Source of the DNA: Rhizobium sp. C4
GTDB lineage: Bacteria > Pseudomonadota > Alphaproteobacteria > Rhizobiales > Rhizobiaceae
Reading direction: 5' to 3'
DNA: 64,000 nucleotides
NCBI RefSeq assembly: GCF_021026315.1
Contig: NZ_JAJNCX010000005.1
Coordinates: forward strand, 62,001 to 126,000
Below the pieces are notes generated by a model that saw nothing but the letters and a program-made list of their open reading frames with translations, ran no database searches and was not told where the DNA came from. How positions within the stretch are numbered: position 1 is the first letter of the stretch; each line of letters opens with the position of its first letter. The position numbers were made by a program, and so were the translations under genes. This document shows, piece after piece, positions 17,734 to 26,112 of the stretch.

Positions 17734-20175
17734 ATGTCGCTTCCTTCTCACGCCCAGATCGTCATCATTGGCGGCGGCATCATCGGCTGCTCGACGGCCT
17801 ATCATCTGGCGAAAGACCACAAGGCGGATGTGGTTCTCCTCGAAATGGGCGGGCTGACCTCCGGTTCGACCTGGCATGCCGCCGGTCTCGTCGGGCAACT
17901 GCGCTCGTCCGCCTCGATCACCCGCGTGCTCAAATATTCGGTCGAGCTCTACAAGGGGCTGGAGGCCGAGACGGGGCTGGCGACCGGCTGGAAGATGACC
18001 GGCTGCCTGCGGCTTGCGACCAACGAGGACCGCTGGACCGAGTTCAAGCGCACCGCGACGACGGCGAAGAGCTTCGGCATGGACATGCATCTGATCTCGC
18101 CGGAGGAGGTGAAGAAGATGTGGCCGCTGATGGAGACGAGCGATCTGATTGGCGCCAGCTGGCTGCCGACTGACGGGCAGGCGAGCCCTTCCGATATCAC
18201 GCAGTCGCTCGCCCGCGGTGCGCGCATGCATGGGGCGAAGCTCTTTGAAAACGTCCGCGTCACCGGCTTTGATATCAAGGATGGTGTGATCACCGCCGTG
18301 AAGACGGATCAGGGCGATATCCGATGCGAGAAGGTCGTCAACTGCGCCGGCCAATGGGCGCGGCAGGTGGGCGCGATGGCGGGCATCAACGTGCCGCTCC
18401 AGCCGGTCAAGCATCAATATATCATCACGGAAAAGGTGCCGGGTCTGGCGCTTGATGCGCCGACGATCCGCGATCCGGACCGGCGCACCTATTTCAAGGA
18501 GGAGGTCGGCGGTCTCGTCATGGGCGGCTATGAGCCGAACCCGCAGGCCTGGACCACTGGCGATGTGCCGAACGACTGGGCCTTCCGCCTGTTCGATGAT
18601 GATTTCGACCATTTCGAGCAGCATATGGTGCAGGCGATCGAGCGCGTGCCGGCACTGGAGACGGTCGGCGTCAAGCAGATGATCAACGGGCCGGAAAGCT
18701 TCACGCCCGATGGCAACTTCATTCTGGGCGCGGCACCCGAATGCAAGAACATGTTCGTCGGCGCGGGCTTCAACGCCTTCGGCATCGCCTCGGGCGGCGG
18801 GGCCGGCTGGGTGCTGGCGCAATGGGTGGTCGATGGCGAAGCGCCGCTCGATCTCTGGGTGGTCGATATCCGCCGCTTCTCGAGCCTTCACCGCGACCGG
18901 CAATGGGTCTGCGACCGCACGCTGGAGGCCTATGGCAAGCATTACACGGTGGCCTTTCCGCATGAAGAATATGAGAGCGGCCGCCCGCGTCTCGTATCGC
19001 CGCTTTATGAGCGCTTGAAGACACACGGTGCGGTGTTCGGCTCCAAGCTCGGCTGGGAGCGGCCGAACTGGTTTGCGGGCGAGGGGCGCGAGGGCCACGA
19101 TGTCTATTCCATGGGGCGGCAGAACTGGTTCGATTCGGTCGGTGAGGAGCACAAGCATGTGCGCGAGGCGGTTGGCGTGTTCGACCAGTCCTCCTTTGCC
19201 AAGTTCGAGCTTTCGGGACCGGATGCGGGCCGTGCGCTCGACTGGATCTGCGCCAATGATGTGGCCAAGCCCGCCGGGCGGCTGACTTATACCCAGCTTC
19301 TCAATACGCGTGGCGGCATCGAGGCCGATCTGACGGTGGCGCTGCTTTCGGATGACAGGTTCTACATTGTCACCGGCACCGGCTTCCGCACGCATGATTA
19401 CGGCTGGATCGAGGACCATCTGCCGAAGGGGAGCCGCGTGACCTTTACCGATGTGACAGAGGATTTCGGCACGCTGTCGCTGATGGGGCCGAGGGCCCGC
19501 GATGTGCTCGCCAAGGTGACCGATGCCGATGTCGGAAACGCTGCCTTCCCCTTCGGCCATGTCCGGGAGATCGTGATTGCCGGGCATGTGGTGCGGGCGC
19601 TGCGCGTCACCTATGTCGGCGAACTCGGCTGGGAACTTCATGTGCCGATCGCAGCCACGGGCGATGTCTTCGACGCACTGATGGTGGCCGGCAAGCCGCA
19701 TGGCATCCGCCCGACCGGCTATCGCGCCATCGAATCGCTGCGTCTGGAAAAGGGCTATCGCGCCTGGGGCTCCGACATCACGCCGAACGACACGCCCTTC
19801 GAGGCAGGCCTCGGCTGGGCGGTGAAGCTGAAGAAGGATGTCGATTTCGTCGGGAAAACCGCGCTGCTTGCCAGGCAGGGCCAGCCGCTGGTCAAGTCGC
19901 TCGCCTGCTTCACCGTTGACGATCCTTCGATCGTCCTTCTCGGACGCGAGACGATCCTGCGCAATGGCGAGCCGGTCGGCTATCTGACCAGCGGCGGCTA
20001 TGGCTACACGCTGGGACAGAATATCGGCTACGGCTATGTGCGCAATGCCGCCGGTGTCGATGAGGGCTGGCTGAGGGCGGGCAGCTATGAGCTTGTCGTG
20101 GCGATGGAAAAGGTCTCGTCGCAGCTGCATCTCGGGCCGCTTTACGATCCGGCGATGCAGCGCATCAAGGCGTGA
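17734..20175 (+). CDS. Dimethylglycine/sarcosine dehydrogenase-like flavoprotein with GcvT domain
   Basis: An 813-residue two-part enzyme. The N-terminal FAD domain carries IVIIGGGIIGCSTAYHLA (about 9-26). GSTWHAAGL follows with His48, the position at which dimethylglycine and sarcosine dehydrogenases bind FAD covalently. The C-terminal half (about 430-810) is a GcvT-like folate-binding domain with GYRAIESLRLEKGYRAWG and FVGKTALL. Family members demethylate N-methylglycines and transfer the one-carbon unit to tetrahydrofolate. ATG 17734 has GGAAAG 8 nt upstream; a TTG at 17728 overlaps the kinase stop and is less likely. With the kinase and DeoR gene it suggests catabolism of a methylated amine, substrate not determined. 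Confidence 0.88.
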   Translation: MSLPSHAQIVIIGGGIIGCSTAYHLAKDHKADVVLLEMGGLTSGSTWHAAGLVGQLRSSASITRVLKYSVELYKGLEAETGLATGWKMTGCLRLATNEDRWTEFKRTATTAKSFGMDMHLISPEEVKKMWPLMETSDLIGASWLPTDGQASPSDITQSLARGARMHGAKLFENVRVTGFDIKDGVITAVKTDQGDIRCEKVVNCAGQWARQVGAMAGINVPLQPVKHQYIITEKVPGLALDAPTIRDPDRRTYFKEEVGGLVMGGYEPNPQAWTTGDVPNDWAFRLFDDDFDHFEQHMVQAIERVPALETVGVKQMINGPESFTPDGNFILGAAPECKNMFVGAGFNAFGIASGGGAGWVLAQWVVDGEAPLDLWVVDIRRFSSLHRDRQWVCDRTLEAYGKHYTVAFPHEEYESGRPRLVSPLYERLKTHGAVFGSKLGWERPNWFAGEGREGHDVYSMGRQNWFDSVGEEHKHVREAVGVFDQSSFAKFELSGPDAGRALDWICANDVAKPAGRLTYTQLLNTRGGIEADLTVALLSDDRFYIVTGTGFRTHDYGWIEDHLPKGSRVTFTDVTEDFGTLSLMGPRARDVLAKVTDADVGNAAFPFGHVREIVIAGHVVRALRVTYVGELGWELHVPIAATGDVFDALMVAGKPHGIRPTGYRAIESLRLEKGYRAWGSDITPNDTPFEAGLGWAVKLKKDVDFVGKTALLARQGQPLVKSLACFTVDDPSIVLLGRETILRNGEPVGYLTSGGYGYTLGQNIGYGYVRNAAGVDEGWLRAGSYELVVAMEKVSSQLHLGPLYDPAMQRIKA

Positions 20176-20183
20176 CGGGCCGC

Positions 20184-20219
20184 GCCACGCCTGCCGACGG
20201 GGCAAGGCGTGGCAATTTT
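20184..20219 (+). terminator. Terminator after the flavoprotein gene
   Basis: The arms GCCACGCCT (20184-20192) and AGGCGTGGC (20205-20213) pair perfectly with a 12-nt loop and are followed by AATTTT. It lies 8 nt after the stop codon. Confidence 0.75.
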
Positions 20220-20486
20220 GCCATCATTCCGAACGATCGTTCGCAGAAACACATTTATGAATGTATTTTAACTTTTCACCTCGATGAGGCATGGTTATCT
20301 GCAAGCTGTCTCTGGTTTCGGAAAGGGACGGGCACGGTCGCGATTCGGCGACCGCATGCTGATTTCCGCATCTTTGTTGCGGAGAAAGGCTGGCCTGTCG
20401 ATTTTGGGGCTTTTCTGCAGCGAGAGCTACATAGTAAGTCTATAGAAGTAATTTTCGGTAACCGTAACCCGAGTGTGCCCCGTCTC
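20220..20486. promoter_or_regulatory. Upstream region of the outer-membrane factor gene with two palindromes
   Basis: Between the terminator and the lipoprotein gene are a perfect 12-bp palindrome GAACGATCGTTC (20231-20242) and ACATT-TATG-AATGT (20251-20264), then an AT-richer stretch. The first resembles a TetR-type operator, but no regulator gene is adjacent. The upstream extension of the downstream reading frame through this region (from 20172) shows no family features and is not considered coding. Confidence 0.5.
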
Positions 20487-21893
20487 ATGAAACCAACTCT
20501 CTATACTGCCGCCCCGCTTGCGATGATGTTGTTCCTCTCGGGCTGTATGGTTGGCCCGGATATGCAGGCGCCGGAAACGCCGATGCCCGCGAAGTTCTCG
20601 GAGGGCGGCAAGACCAGCAATGGCGATGTCACGACCGCGACCTGGTGGACTGCCTTCTCCGATCCGCGGCTCAATCACCTTGTCACGGAAGGCATGTCGA
20701 AGAACCTGACGGTTCTGCAGGCGCTGGAAGCGATCGAACAGGCGCGTCAGGGCGTGACCGTTGCGGGTGCCGGCTCCTTGCCGAGCATTACCGGCAGCGC
20801 CGCCGAAAACCTGAGCAAGACGAATGGCGTCTCGGCCACCGCACAGCGCTCGAATACGAGCGGCACGCTGTCGGCCTCCTGGCTGCTCGACCTGTTCGGT
20901 CAGTATCGCCGCGCCAAGGAAAGCGCCAATGCCTCGCTCGACGCCTCCTATGCCAGCGCGGACGTTGCGCGGCTGACGGTGATCTCGAACGTCGCGACCT
21001 ATTACGTCAACGCACGCTATTATCAGCAGCTTCTGTCGATCGCGCGGGAGAACCTGAAGACCCGCCGCGATACGCTTGAGCTGACCAAGGCGCAGCTCGA
21101 CGCGGGCGCTGCCTCGCGGCTCAACGTCGTGCAGGCCGAAGGTCTGGTCAACTCCACGCTTTCGGACATTCCGGGGCTGGAGACCAACTTCCGCCAGCAG
21201 GTGAACCATCTTTCGACGCTGCTTGGCGTGCCCGCTCCGACGCTGCTCGCCGACATGCAGCGCAGCGGTCCGCAGCCGGTTGCGCGTGACAAGATCTCGG
21301 CGGGCATTCCCGCCGATCTCATCCGCAACCGTCCGGATATCCGCCGCTCGGAACGTCAGCTGGCCGCCGCCGTCGCCAATATCGGCGTCGCGGAAGCCAA
21401 GCTCTATCCGAGCATCCAGCTGAGTGGTTCGATCTCGCCGTTCCACATCGCCTCGACCCCGCTGACGGGCAATGGCGCAAGCTGGTCCTTCGGCCCGACG
21501 CTGACGCTGCCGATCTTCGATGGCGGCGCGCTTCGTGCCAATGTGAAGAGCTCGGAAGCGGCTTCCCGCGCTGCCTATCTCGCCTGGCAGGCTTCGGTCC
21601 TGCAGGGCATCGAGGAGACTGAAAACGCGATGGTCGCCTATAACCGTGACCGCGCGACGGTTTCGGCTCTGCGCGCGTCCGTGAAGAACTATCAGGAGGC
21701 CCTCAGCCTCGCGACGACGAACTACAAGAACGGCGCTTCCTCGCTTCTCGACGTTCTGGACGCCCAGCGTTCCGTTTCGACGGCGCAGCAGGCGCTCGCC
21801 GCGTCGATCCGCCAGTCGGCGCTCGACTATATCGCGCTGAACGTCGCCGTCGGCGGCGGCTATGCCGCCGGACAGGCCAAGGCCGGCGAGTAA
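20487..21893 (+). CDS. NodT/OprM-type outer-membrane efflux lipoprotein
   Basis: A 468-residue TolC-superfamily protein, the outer-membrane channel of tripartite efflux systems. The N-terminus is a lipoprotein signal with lipobox LSGC at about residues 16-19, followed by MVGPDMQAPETPMP, typical of OprM/NodT. Two outer-membrane-factor repeats follow, including ASWLLDLFGQYRRAKESA, IPADLIRNRPDIRRSERQLAAA and GASSLLDVLDAQRS. ATG 20487 gives the signal peptide. No adaptor or RND gene is adjacent; the RND gene at the left edge of the window is 18 kb away. It may serve several pumps. A perfect terminator follows. Confidence 0.92.
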   Translation: MKPTLYTAAPLAMMLFLSGCMVGPDMQAPETPMPAKFSEGGKTSNGDVTTATWWTAFSDPRLNHLVTEGMSKNLTVLQALEAIEQARQGVTVAGAGSLPSITGSAAENLSKTNGVSATAQRSNTSGTLSASWLLDLFGQYRRAKESANASLDASYASADVARLTVISNVATYYVNARYYQQLLSIARENLKTRRDTLELTKAQLDAGAASRLNVVQAEGLVNSTLSDIPGLETNFRQQVNHLSTLLGVPAPTLLADMQRSGPQPVARDKISAGIPADLIRNRPDIRRSERQLAAAVANIGVAEAKLYPSIQLSGSISPFHIASTPLTGNGASWSFGPTLTLPIFDGGALRANVKSSEAASRAAYLAWQASVLQGIEETENAMVAYNRDRATVSALRASVKNYQEALSLATTNYKNGASSLLDVLDAQRSVSTAQQALAASIRQSALDYIALNVAVGGGYAAGQAKAGE

Positions 21894-21917
21894 TCGTCGC
21901 ATCGACATACAAACCAA

Positions 21918-21954
21918 GAGCCCGCCGACGAGATCCTCGTCGGCGGGCTCTTTT
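21918..21954 (+). terminator. Strong rho-independent terminator
   Basis: Two perfectly complementary 15-nt arms (21918-21932 and 21936-21950) with loop ATC are followed by TTTT. It ends the outer-membrane factor transcript and may also serve the convergent DUF2177 gene. Confidence 0.92.
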
Positions 21955-21981
21955 GCATTCAGGTTATGCGCCGAAAAGACC

Positions 21982-22383
21982 TCAGCCGAATTTCCGCACC
22001 GCCCAGGCGCTAATCGTGCTGGAAGCGGCGGTGATGAAGGCGCCCCAGGCAAGGTCGGCGAGGGTGACCGAAAGCGGCCAGTCGCGCATCGTCGCCATGT
22101 TGGTCAGGTCATAGGTGGCATAGGCCACCAGCCCGAACAGCGCGCCCTGTCTGGTCGCATGCAGCACGCTTCCCCGGGCCGCGGCCGGCAGCACGACAAA
22201 GTGCACCACGCCGCCGAGATAGATCACATAGAAGAACGCCGCTGCGACAAAGTTCGGCCGGGGCGCCAGAAGATGGCCGATCGTCGCCTTGTAGAAATCG
22301 ACGGCGATGATCCCGAGCCAGACGGAGTCGATCACGAGGAAGGCGATCGCCAGAACGGCGAACGCAATCAATGCCTTGCGCAT
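21982..22383 (-). CDS. DUF2177 family membrane protein
   Basis: A 133-residue protein with four predicted helices: ALIAFAVLAIAFLVIDSVWLGIIA, FVAAAFFYVIYLGGVVHFVVL, ALFGLVAYATYDLTNMAT and LADLAWGAFITAASSTISAWA. The YATYDLTN and DxxWLG elements are typical of DUF2177. Function is unknown. It lies downstream of rpoE-chrR on the same strand, 126 nt after chrR, and could belong to the same stress response. I found no RpoE-type promoter directly in front of it. Confidence 0.8.
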   Translation of the reverse strand: MRKALIAFAVLAIAFLVIDSVWLGIIAVDFYKATIGHLLAPRPNFVAAAFFYVIYLGGVVHFVVLPAAARGSVLHATRQGALFGLVAYATYDLTNMATMRDWPLSVTLADLAWGAFITAASSTISAWAVRKFG

Positions 22384-22508
22384 GGTTTTTGAACCTTTGA
22401 TTCCAGATGACTGTCAACGAAGCAGGCAAGGGTTCGTTCCCGGAGCCCGCGTCATCGAAGATTAGCGGCCGCGCCTCGGGGATGGCCCCAAGACGCACCT
22501 GAATGCGA

Positions 22509-23183
22509 TCAGATGCCGAGCAGCGGCTGGATCATCCGGACGATGCGGCTCTTGAACTTCAGCGGCGCGTCGGTGACCGCCAGACAGATGCAGTCCTCGC
22601 CGGGATCGGCGATCGGCTGGTGGTCGACCGTTTCGTCCGTCTCCTCGAAATCACCGGGACCGAAGCGGCCGCTGACATCGCTGAAGCTGCCTTTCAGCAC
22701 CAGCGTCAGTTCGCGTCCGCCATGGGTATGTTCAGGCACCGGCTTGCCGGCCGGAATGCGCAGGAGACGCACGGAAATATCCTCATCCGATGTCTTGATC
22801 GGATAGTGATAGGCCCCGAGGCCAAGCGGCTTCCACTTCACCTTGTCGACGTCACCGCCGATATAGGACCGCAGAGGTTCCGGAACCAAAACGCCATCCC
22901 GTGCCGAAACGACCTTCGCTGCCGGAACTTCCCGGACAGGCGCGGCGTTATCAATCCGGGCACGCATGGCTTCCCAGGAAAAGTCTTCCTTGGAAGCGCT
23001 TGCGGGCTCGACTTCGATCGCTTCGAATATCGCGCCGCCGGCCGCCTCCATCGCGGCAAGGCGCTTGCGGCAGGACGGGCAGAGGGCGAGATGCGTGGCG
23101 ACGGCCAGGCTCCAGCCTTCTTCGAGCGCGCCATTGGCATAGTCGAACAGAAGTTCGTCGCTGATGTGGTGGTGGATGTTCAT
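22509..23183 (-). CDS. chrR: Anti-sigma factor ChrR
   Basis: Zinc-dependent anti-sigma factor of 224 residues that holds RpoE inactive. The N-terminal anti-sigma domain has the ligands His6, His31, Cys35 and Cys38 (HLALCPSC), at the same positions as in Rhodobacter sphaeroides ChrR. The C-terminal half is a cupin with EHTHGGREL, which in ChrR is needed for the response to singlet oxygen. Its ATG overlaps the rpoE stop in an ATGA junction (23180-23183), as expected for a coupled sigma/anti-sigma pair. Confidence 0.94.
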   Translation of the reverse strand: MNIHHHISDELLFDYANGALEEGWSLAVATHLALCPSCRKRLAAMEAAGGAIFEAIEVEPASASKEDFSWEAMRARIDNAAPVREVPAAKVVSARDGVLVPEPLRSYIGGDVDKVKWKPLGLGAYHYPIKTSDEDISVRLLRIPAGKPVPEHTHGGRELTLVLKGSFSDVSGRFGPGDFEETDETVDHQPIADPGEDCICLAVTDAPLKFKSRIVRMIQPLLGI

Positions 23184-23854
23184 GCTGCATCTCCCAGGAT
23201 TTCGCGGAGGCGGGAGAAGGCAAGACGGATGCGTGACTTCACTGTACCGAGGGGCAGGTTCATGCGCTCGGCGATCGCACTGTGGGAAATCTCTTCGTAG
23301 AAGGAAAGGCGGAGCAGGTCGGCCTGCTCGGGTGGAAGTTTTACCAAAGCGCCGCGAAGGCGGTCGGCTTCCTGGCCTGCCTGATAGACATCGTCTGCGG
23401 CAGGCTCGGCATCCGGCACGAAGGCGGGATCATTCGGGTCGAATTCGGGGCGGTTGGTCTTGCGAAATGCATCGATGCGCACATTGCGGGCGACGGTAAA
23501 TATCCAGCTGGACACCGATCCACGCGCCGGATCAAACAATGCCGCCTTGTTCCAGATCATCATCATCGTTTCTTGCATCAGTTCTTCAGCCTGCTGGCGA
23601 TTGCCACCACGCTTCAGCATGAAGGCCCGGATCTTGGGGCCGAAATGCCGAAACAGTACCTCGAACGCCTGAATGTCTTTTCTGGCGCCCACGGCGAGCA
23701 GGCATGCTGAAAGTTCTTCCTTATCGGGTTCTTTCACAGTCTTTTCCAACTTGCGGACGCGAACCTTTGCAGAAATCACGCCTGTCTTCTCCGCCGGCCA
23801 GGATGGCTTGGGGCGGAATTCTTTTGGTGCAATGGTCGAAGCAACTGTGTCCAT
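23180..23854 (-). CDS. rpoE: ECF sigma factor RpoE (ECF11 group)
   Basis: Extracytoplasmic-function sigma factor. Region 2 is AFEVLFRHFGPKIRAFML through ELMQETMMMIWNKAA and SSWIFTVARNVRIDAFR; region 4 is LPPEQADLLRLSFYEE and AERMNLPLGTVKSRIRLAFSRLRE. The pairing with ChrR identifies the ECF11/RpoE type. From ATG 23854 the protein has 224 residues, about 40 more than usual at the N-terminus. GTG 23737, preceded by GGAAAAG, would give a normal-length protein of 185 residues. The promoter TGATCC-N16-CGTA ends only about 10 nt before ATG 23854, so use of that ATG would be nearly leaderless; the downstream start deserves attention. Confidence 0.93.
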   Translation of the reverse strand: MDTVASTIAPKEFRPKPSWPAEKTGVISAKVRVRKLEKTVKEPDKEELSACLLAVGARKDIQAFEVLFRHFGPKIRAFMLKRGGNRQQAEELMQETMMMIWNKAALFDPARGSVSSWIFTVARNVRIDAFRKTNRPEFDPNDPAFVPDAEPAADDVYQAGQEADRLRGALVKLPPEQADLLRLSFYEEISHSAIAERMNLPLGTVKSRIRLAFSRLREILGDAA

Positions 23855-23863
23855 GCCGGCTTT

Positions 23864-23889
23864 TACGCGGACACTTTGCTAGCGGATCA
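23864..23889 (-). promoter_or_regulatory. RpoE (ECF11)-type promoter of rpoE-chrR
   Basis: Read on the minus strand: -35 TGATCC (23889-23884), spacer 16 nt, -10 CGTA (23867-23864). This is the pattern known for ECF11/RpoE promoters and predicts autoregulation of the sigma factor. Confidence 0.82.
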
Positions 23890-23916
23890 CAGCATCAAAG
23901 AATTTTCGGATCATTT

Positions 23917-23942
23917 CAATCCGGAACTCTCTATCGAGCGTA
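23917..23942 (+). promoter_or_regulatory. RpoE-type promoter of the flavoprotein-DUF1365-cfa operon
   Basis: CAATCC (23917-23922), spacer 16 nt, CGTA (23939-23942, continuing AAT). It has the same spacing and -10 as the divergent rpoE promoter, with two changes in the -35. The ATG of the first gene lies 27 nt further on. Confidence 0.75.
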
Positions 23943-23968
23943 ATGCTTACAAACGAAAGGGACAATTG

Positions 23969-25324
23969 ATGCTCAATACCGTGAAACCTCAAAAGCCGCA
24001 GGGAAACCGTCATGTAGCCGTCATCGGCAGCGGTATTTCCGGTCTCAGTGCAGCGTGGCTTATGAGCAAGCATTGCCGGGTGACGCTGATCGAGGCCGAT
24101 CAGCGGCCGGGCGGGCATTCGAACACGGTTGACGTCATGACCGCAAGCGGCCCCGTACCGGTCGATACCGGTTTCATCGTGTATAACGAGTGGAACTATC
24201 CGAACCTCGTTCGCCTGTTCCAGACGATCGGCGTGAAGACAGAAGCCTCAGACATGTCGTTTTCGGCCTCTATCAACAATGGGTCGTTCGAATATTCGGG
24301 CACGAGCCTGCTGTCGATGATCGGCCAGAAGACCAATATCATTCGCTTCCGCTTCTGGCAGATGGTCGGCGATATCCTGCGCTTCTATCGCGAGGCACCG
24401 CTGGCCGCCAAGCAGCCGGAAGCGCGCGAAATGACGCTCGGCGAGTTCCTTGACCGCGAGGGCTATTCCAAGAGCTTCGTCGACAATCATATCCTGCCCA
24501 TGGGCGCCGCGATCTGGTCGACGACGGCGAAGGAGATGCGCTCCTACCCGCTCGTCGCCTTCATCCGCTTCTTCGAAAGCCACGGCCTGCTGTCCATCCT
24601 CAACCGGCCGGTCTGGCGCACGGTCAGCGGCGGCAGCCGACAATATGTCCAGCGCATTCTTGCCGATTTCGACGGCGAGGTTCGCCTGAACGCGCCCGTG
24701 CGCTCGGTTCGCCGGTCGGCGGATGGCGTCCTGGTCGACTGCGGGCAGGGGCCGGAGCTGTTTGACGATGTCGTCATCGCAACCCATGGCGACCAGGCCC
24801 TGGCCATGCGCGTGGATGCCAGCGAACGCGAACGCGCGCTTCTCGGCGCCTTCAAATACACCCACAACACCGCCGTCCTTCACAGCGATCCGGGCCTGAT
24901 GCCGAAGCGCAAGCGCGTCTGGTCGAGCTGGAACTATATCGGCGAGCGCAATGCGACGGGCGACGAGCAGCTCTGCGTCACCTACTGGATGAACAAGCTG
25001 CAGAACCTGCCGGAAAAGCATCCGATTTTCGTGACGCTCAATCCCTGCCGTGCGGTCAGGGAGGACAAGGTTTACGCCACGTTTGACTACACGCATCCGC
25101 TCTTCGATACGGCCGCCATTGACGCGCAGAAGCGCCTCTGGTCAATCCAAGGGCAGGGCGGCATCTGGTATTGCGGCGCCCATTTCGGCAGCGGTTTCCA
25201 TGAGGACGGCCTGCAGTCGGGTCTGGCGGTGGCCGAGAGCCTGACCGGCGGCAAGCGTCCCTGGCAGGTGGCGGGCGAATCCTCACGCATCCATCTTCCG
25301 GAGACTTTGGCGGCAGCCGAATGA
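23969..25324 (+). CDS. FAD-dependent oxidoreductase (amine-oxidase family) of the RpoE regulon
   Basis: A 451-residue flavoprotein with the N-terminal dinucleotide fold HVAVIGSGISGLSAAWLM and then EADQRPGGHSNTV, followed by VDTGFIVYNEWNYPNL, typical of the amine-oxidase/desaturase-like branch. Homologues lie next to DUF1365 and cyclopropane-synthase-like genes in many proteobacteria and belong to the singlet-oxygen RpoE regulon of Rhodobacter, where related genes take part in modified (furan) fatty-acid formation. The exact reaction here is not known. ATG 23969 has AAAGGG 7 nt upstream; the frame extends to 23876, but that start lies upstream of the promoter -10. The stop overlaps the DUF1365 ATG (ATGA). 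Confidence 0.88.
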   Translation: MLNTVKPQKPQGNRHVAVIGSGISGLSAAWLMSKHCRVTLIEADQRPGGHSNTVDVMTASGPVPVDTGFIVYNEWNYPNLVRLFQTIGVKTEASDMSFSASINNGSFEYSGTSLLSMIGQKTNIIRFRFWQMVGDILRFYREAPLAAKQPEAREMTLGEFLDREGYSKSFVDNHILPMGAAIWSTTAKEMRSYPLVAFIRFFESHGLLSILNRPVWRTVSGGSRQYVQRILADFDGEVRLNAPVRSVRRSADGVLVDCGQGPELFDDVVIATHGDQALAMRVDASERERALLGAFKYTHNTAVLHSDPGLMPKRKRVWSSWNYIGERNATGDEQLCVTYWMNKLQNLPEKHPIFVTLNPCRAVREDKVYATFDYTHPLFDTAAIDAQKRLWSIQGQGGIWYCGAHFGSGFHEDGLQSGLAVAESLTGGKRPWQVAGESSRIHLPETLAAAE

Positions 25325-26112
25325 CATTCAGATCTGCCATCTATGAAGGCCATGTCGTGCACCGGCGCTTTGCGCCGAAGACGCACACGCTCAACTATCG
25401 CGTCTTCTCGCTTCTGATCGATCTGGACGAACTGGAGGCGCTGTCCTCGAAGCTGCGCTTCTTCGGCGTCGACCGTTTTGCGCTGTTCAGCTTCTTCAAC
25501 AAGGATCACGGCAACCTGAAGCCGGGCGAGAGCCTGAAGGCCTGGGCGCTGGCGCATGTCGCGGAGGCCGGTTTCGAGACGGAAGGCATGCGAGTCGAGG
25601 TTTTGTGCTATCCGCGCATCTTCGGATATACGTTCAATCCGCTCACGGTCTATTTCTGCTACGCGCCGGACGGTGGGCTGAAAACTGTGCTTTACGAAGT
25701 CTGCAACACGTTCCACGAGCGCCACACCTACATTATCCCCACAGCGGGAGAGGATGGTCCCGTGCAGCATAGTTGCGCGAAGACTTTTTATGTTTCCCCC
25801 TTCATGCCGATGGACTGCGAATACCATTTCGATATAGTAAGGCCGCAGGACAGAACTGCGATCAGGATTACGGAAACCGGACCTGACGGAAAGATGCTGT
25901 TCGCGTCTTTTGCCGGGGAGAGACGGCCGATGACGGATCGCAATCTGCTCATCGTATTCTTGAAGTACCCGCTCATGACCATGAAGGTCACGGCCGCCAT
26001 TCACATTGAAGCCGTTCGCCTCTGGATCAAGGGCCTGAAAATCTATCGGCACAGTCCTGCGGAGAAGGTCGTCGCCAGCTCTCTCGTCGGTGCCGGAAAG
26101 CCGGGGGAATGA
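25321..26112 (+). CDS. DUF1365 family protein
   Basis: A 263-residue protein of DUF1365, recognised by YEGHVVHRRFAPKTHTLNYRV at the N-terminus, CYPRIFGYTFNPLTVYFCY in the middle and YVSPFMPMDCEYHF later. Function is not established; the family is nearly always found between the flavoprotein and a cyclopropane-synthase-like methyltransferase, as here. It overlaps both neighbours by 4 nt (ATGA junctions), so the three proteins are probably made in fixed ratio and may act on the same membrane lipid. Confidence 0.88.
   Translation: MTFRSAIYEGHVVHRRFAPKTHTLNYRVFSLLIDLDELEALSSKLRFFGVDRFALFSFFNKDHGNLKPGESLKAWALAHVAEAGFETEGMRVEVLCYPRIFGYTFNPLTVYFCYAPDGGLKTVLYEVCNTFHERHTYIIPTAGEDGPVQHSCAKTFYVSPFMPMDCEYHFDIVRPQDRTAIRITETGPDGKMLFASFAGERRPMTDRNLLIVFLKYPLMTMKVTAAIHIEAVRLWIKGLKIYRHSPAEKVVASSLVGAGKPGE

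Noticed and set aside
17716-20205. 829-residue minus-strand frame opposite the dimethylglycine-dehydrogenase-like gene
   Set aside because: Long antisense frames are expected in GC-rich DNA; no recognisable motif, while the plus strand encodes a full two-domain enzyme.
20172-20486. N-terminal extension of the outer-membrane lipoprotein frame
   Set aside because: It would bury the lipobox 120 residues inside the protein and covers a terminator and palindromes.
23909-23914. Second GGATCA (minus-strand TGATCC) in the rpoE upstream region as another RpoE promoter
   Set aside because: No CGTA lies at the required 16-nt distance; only the first copy fits.
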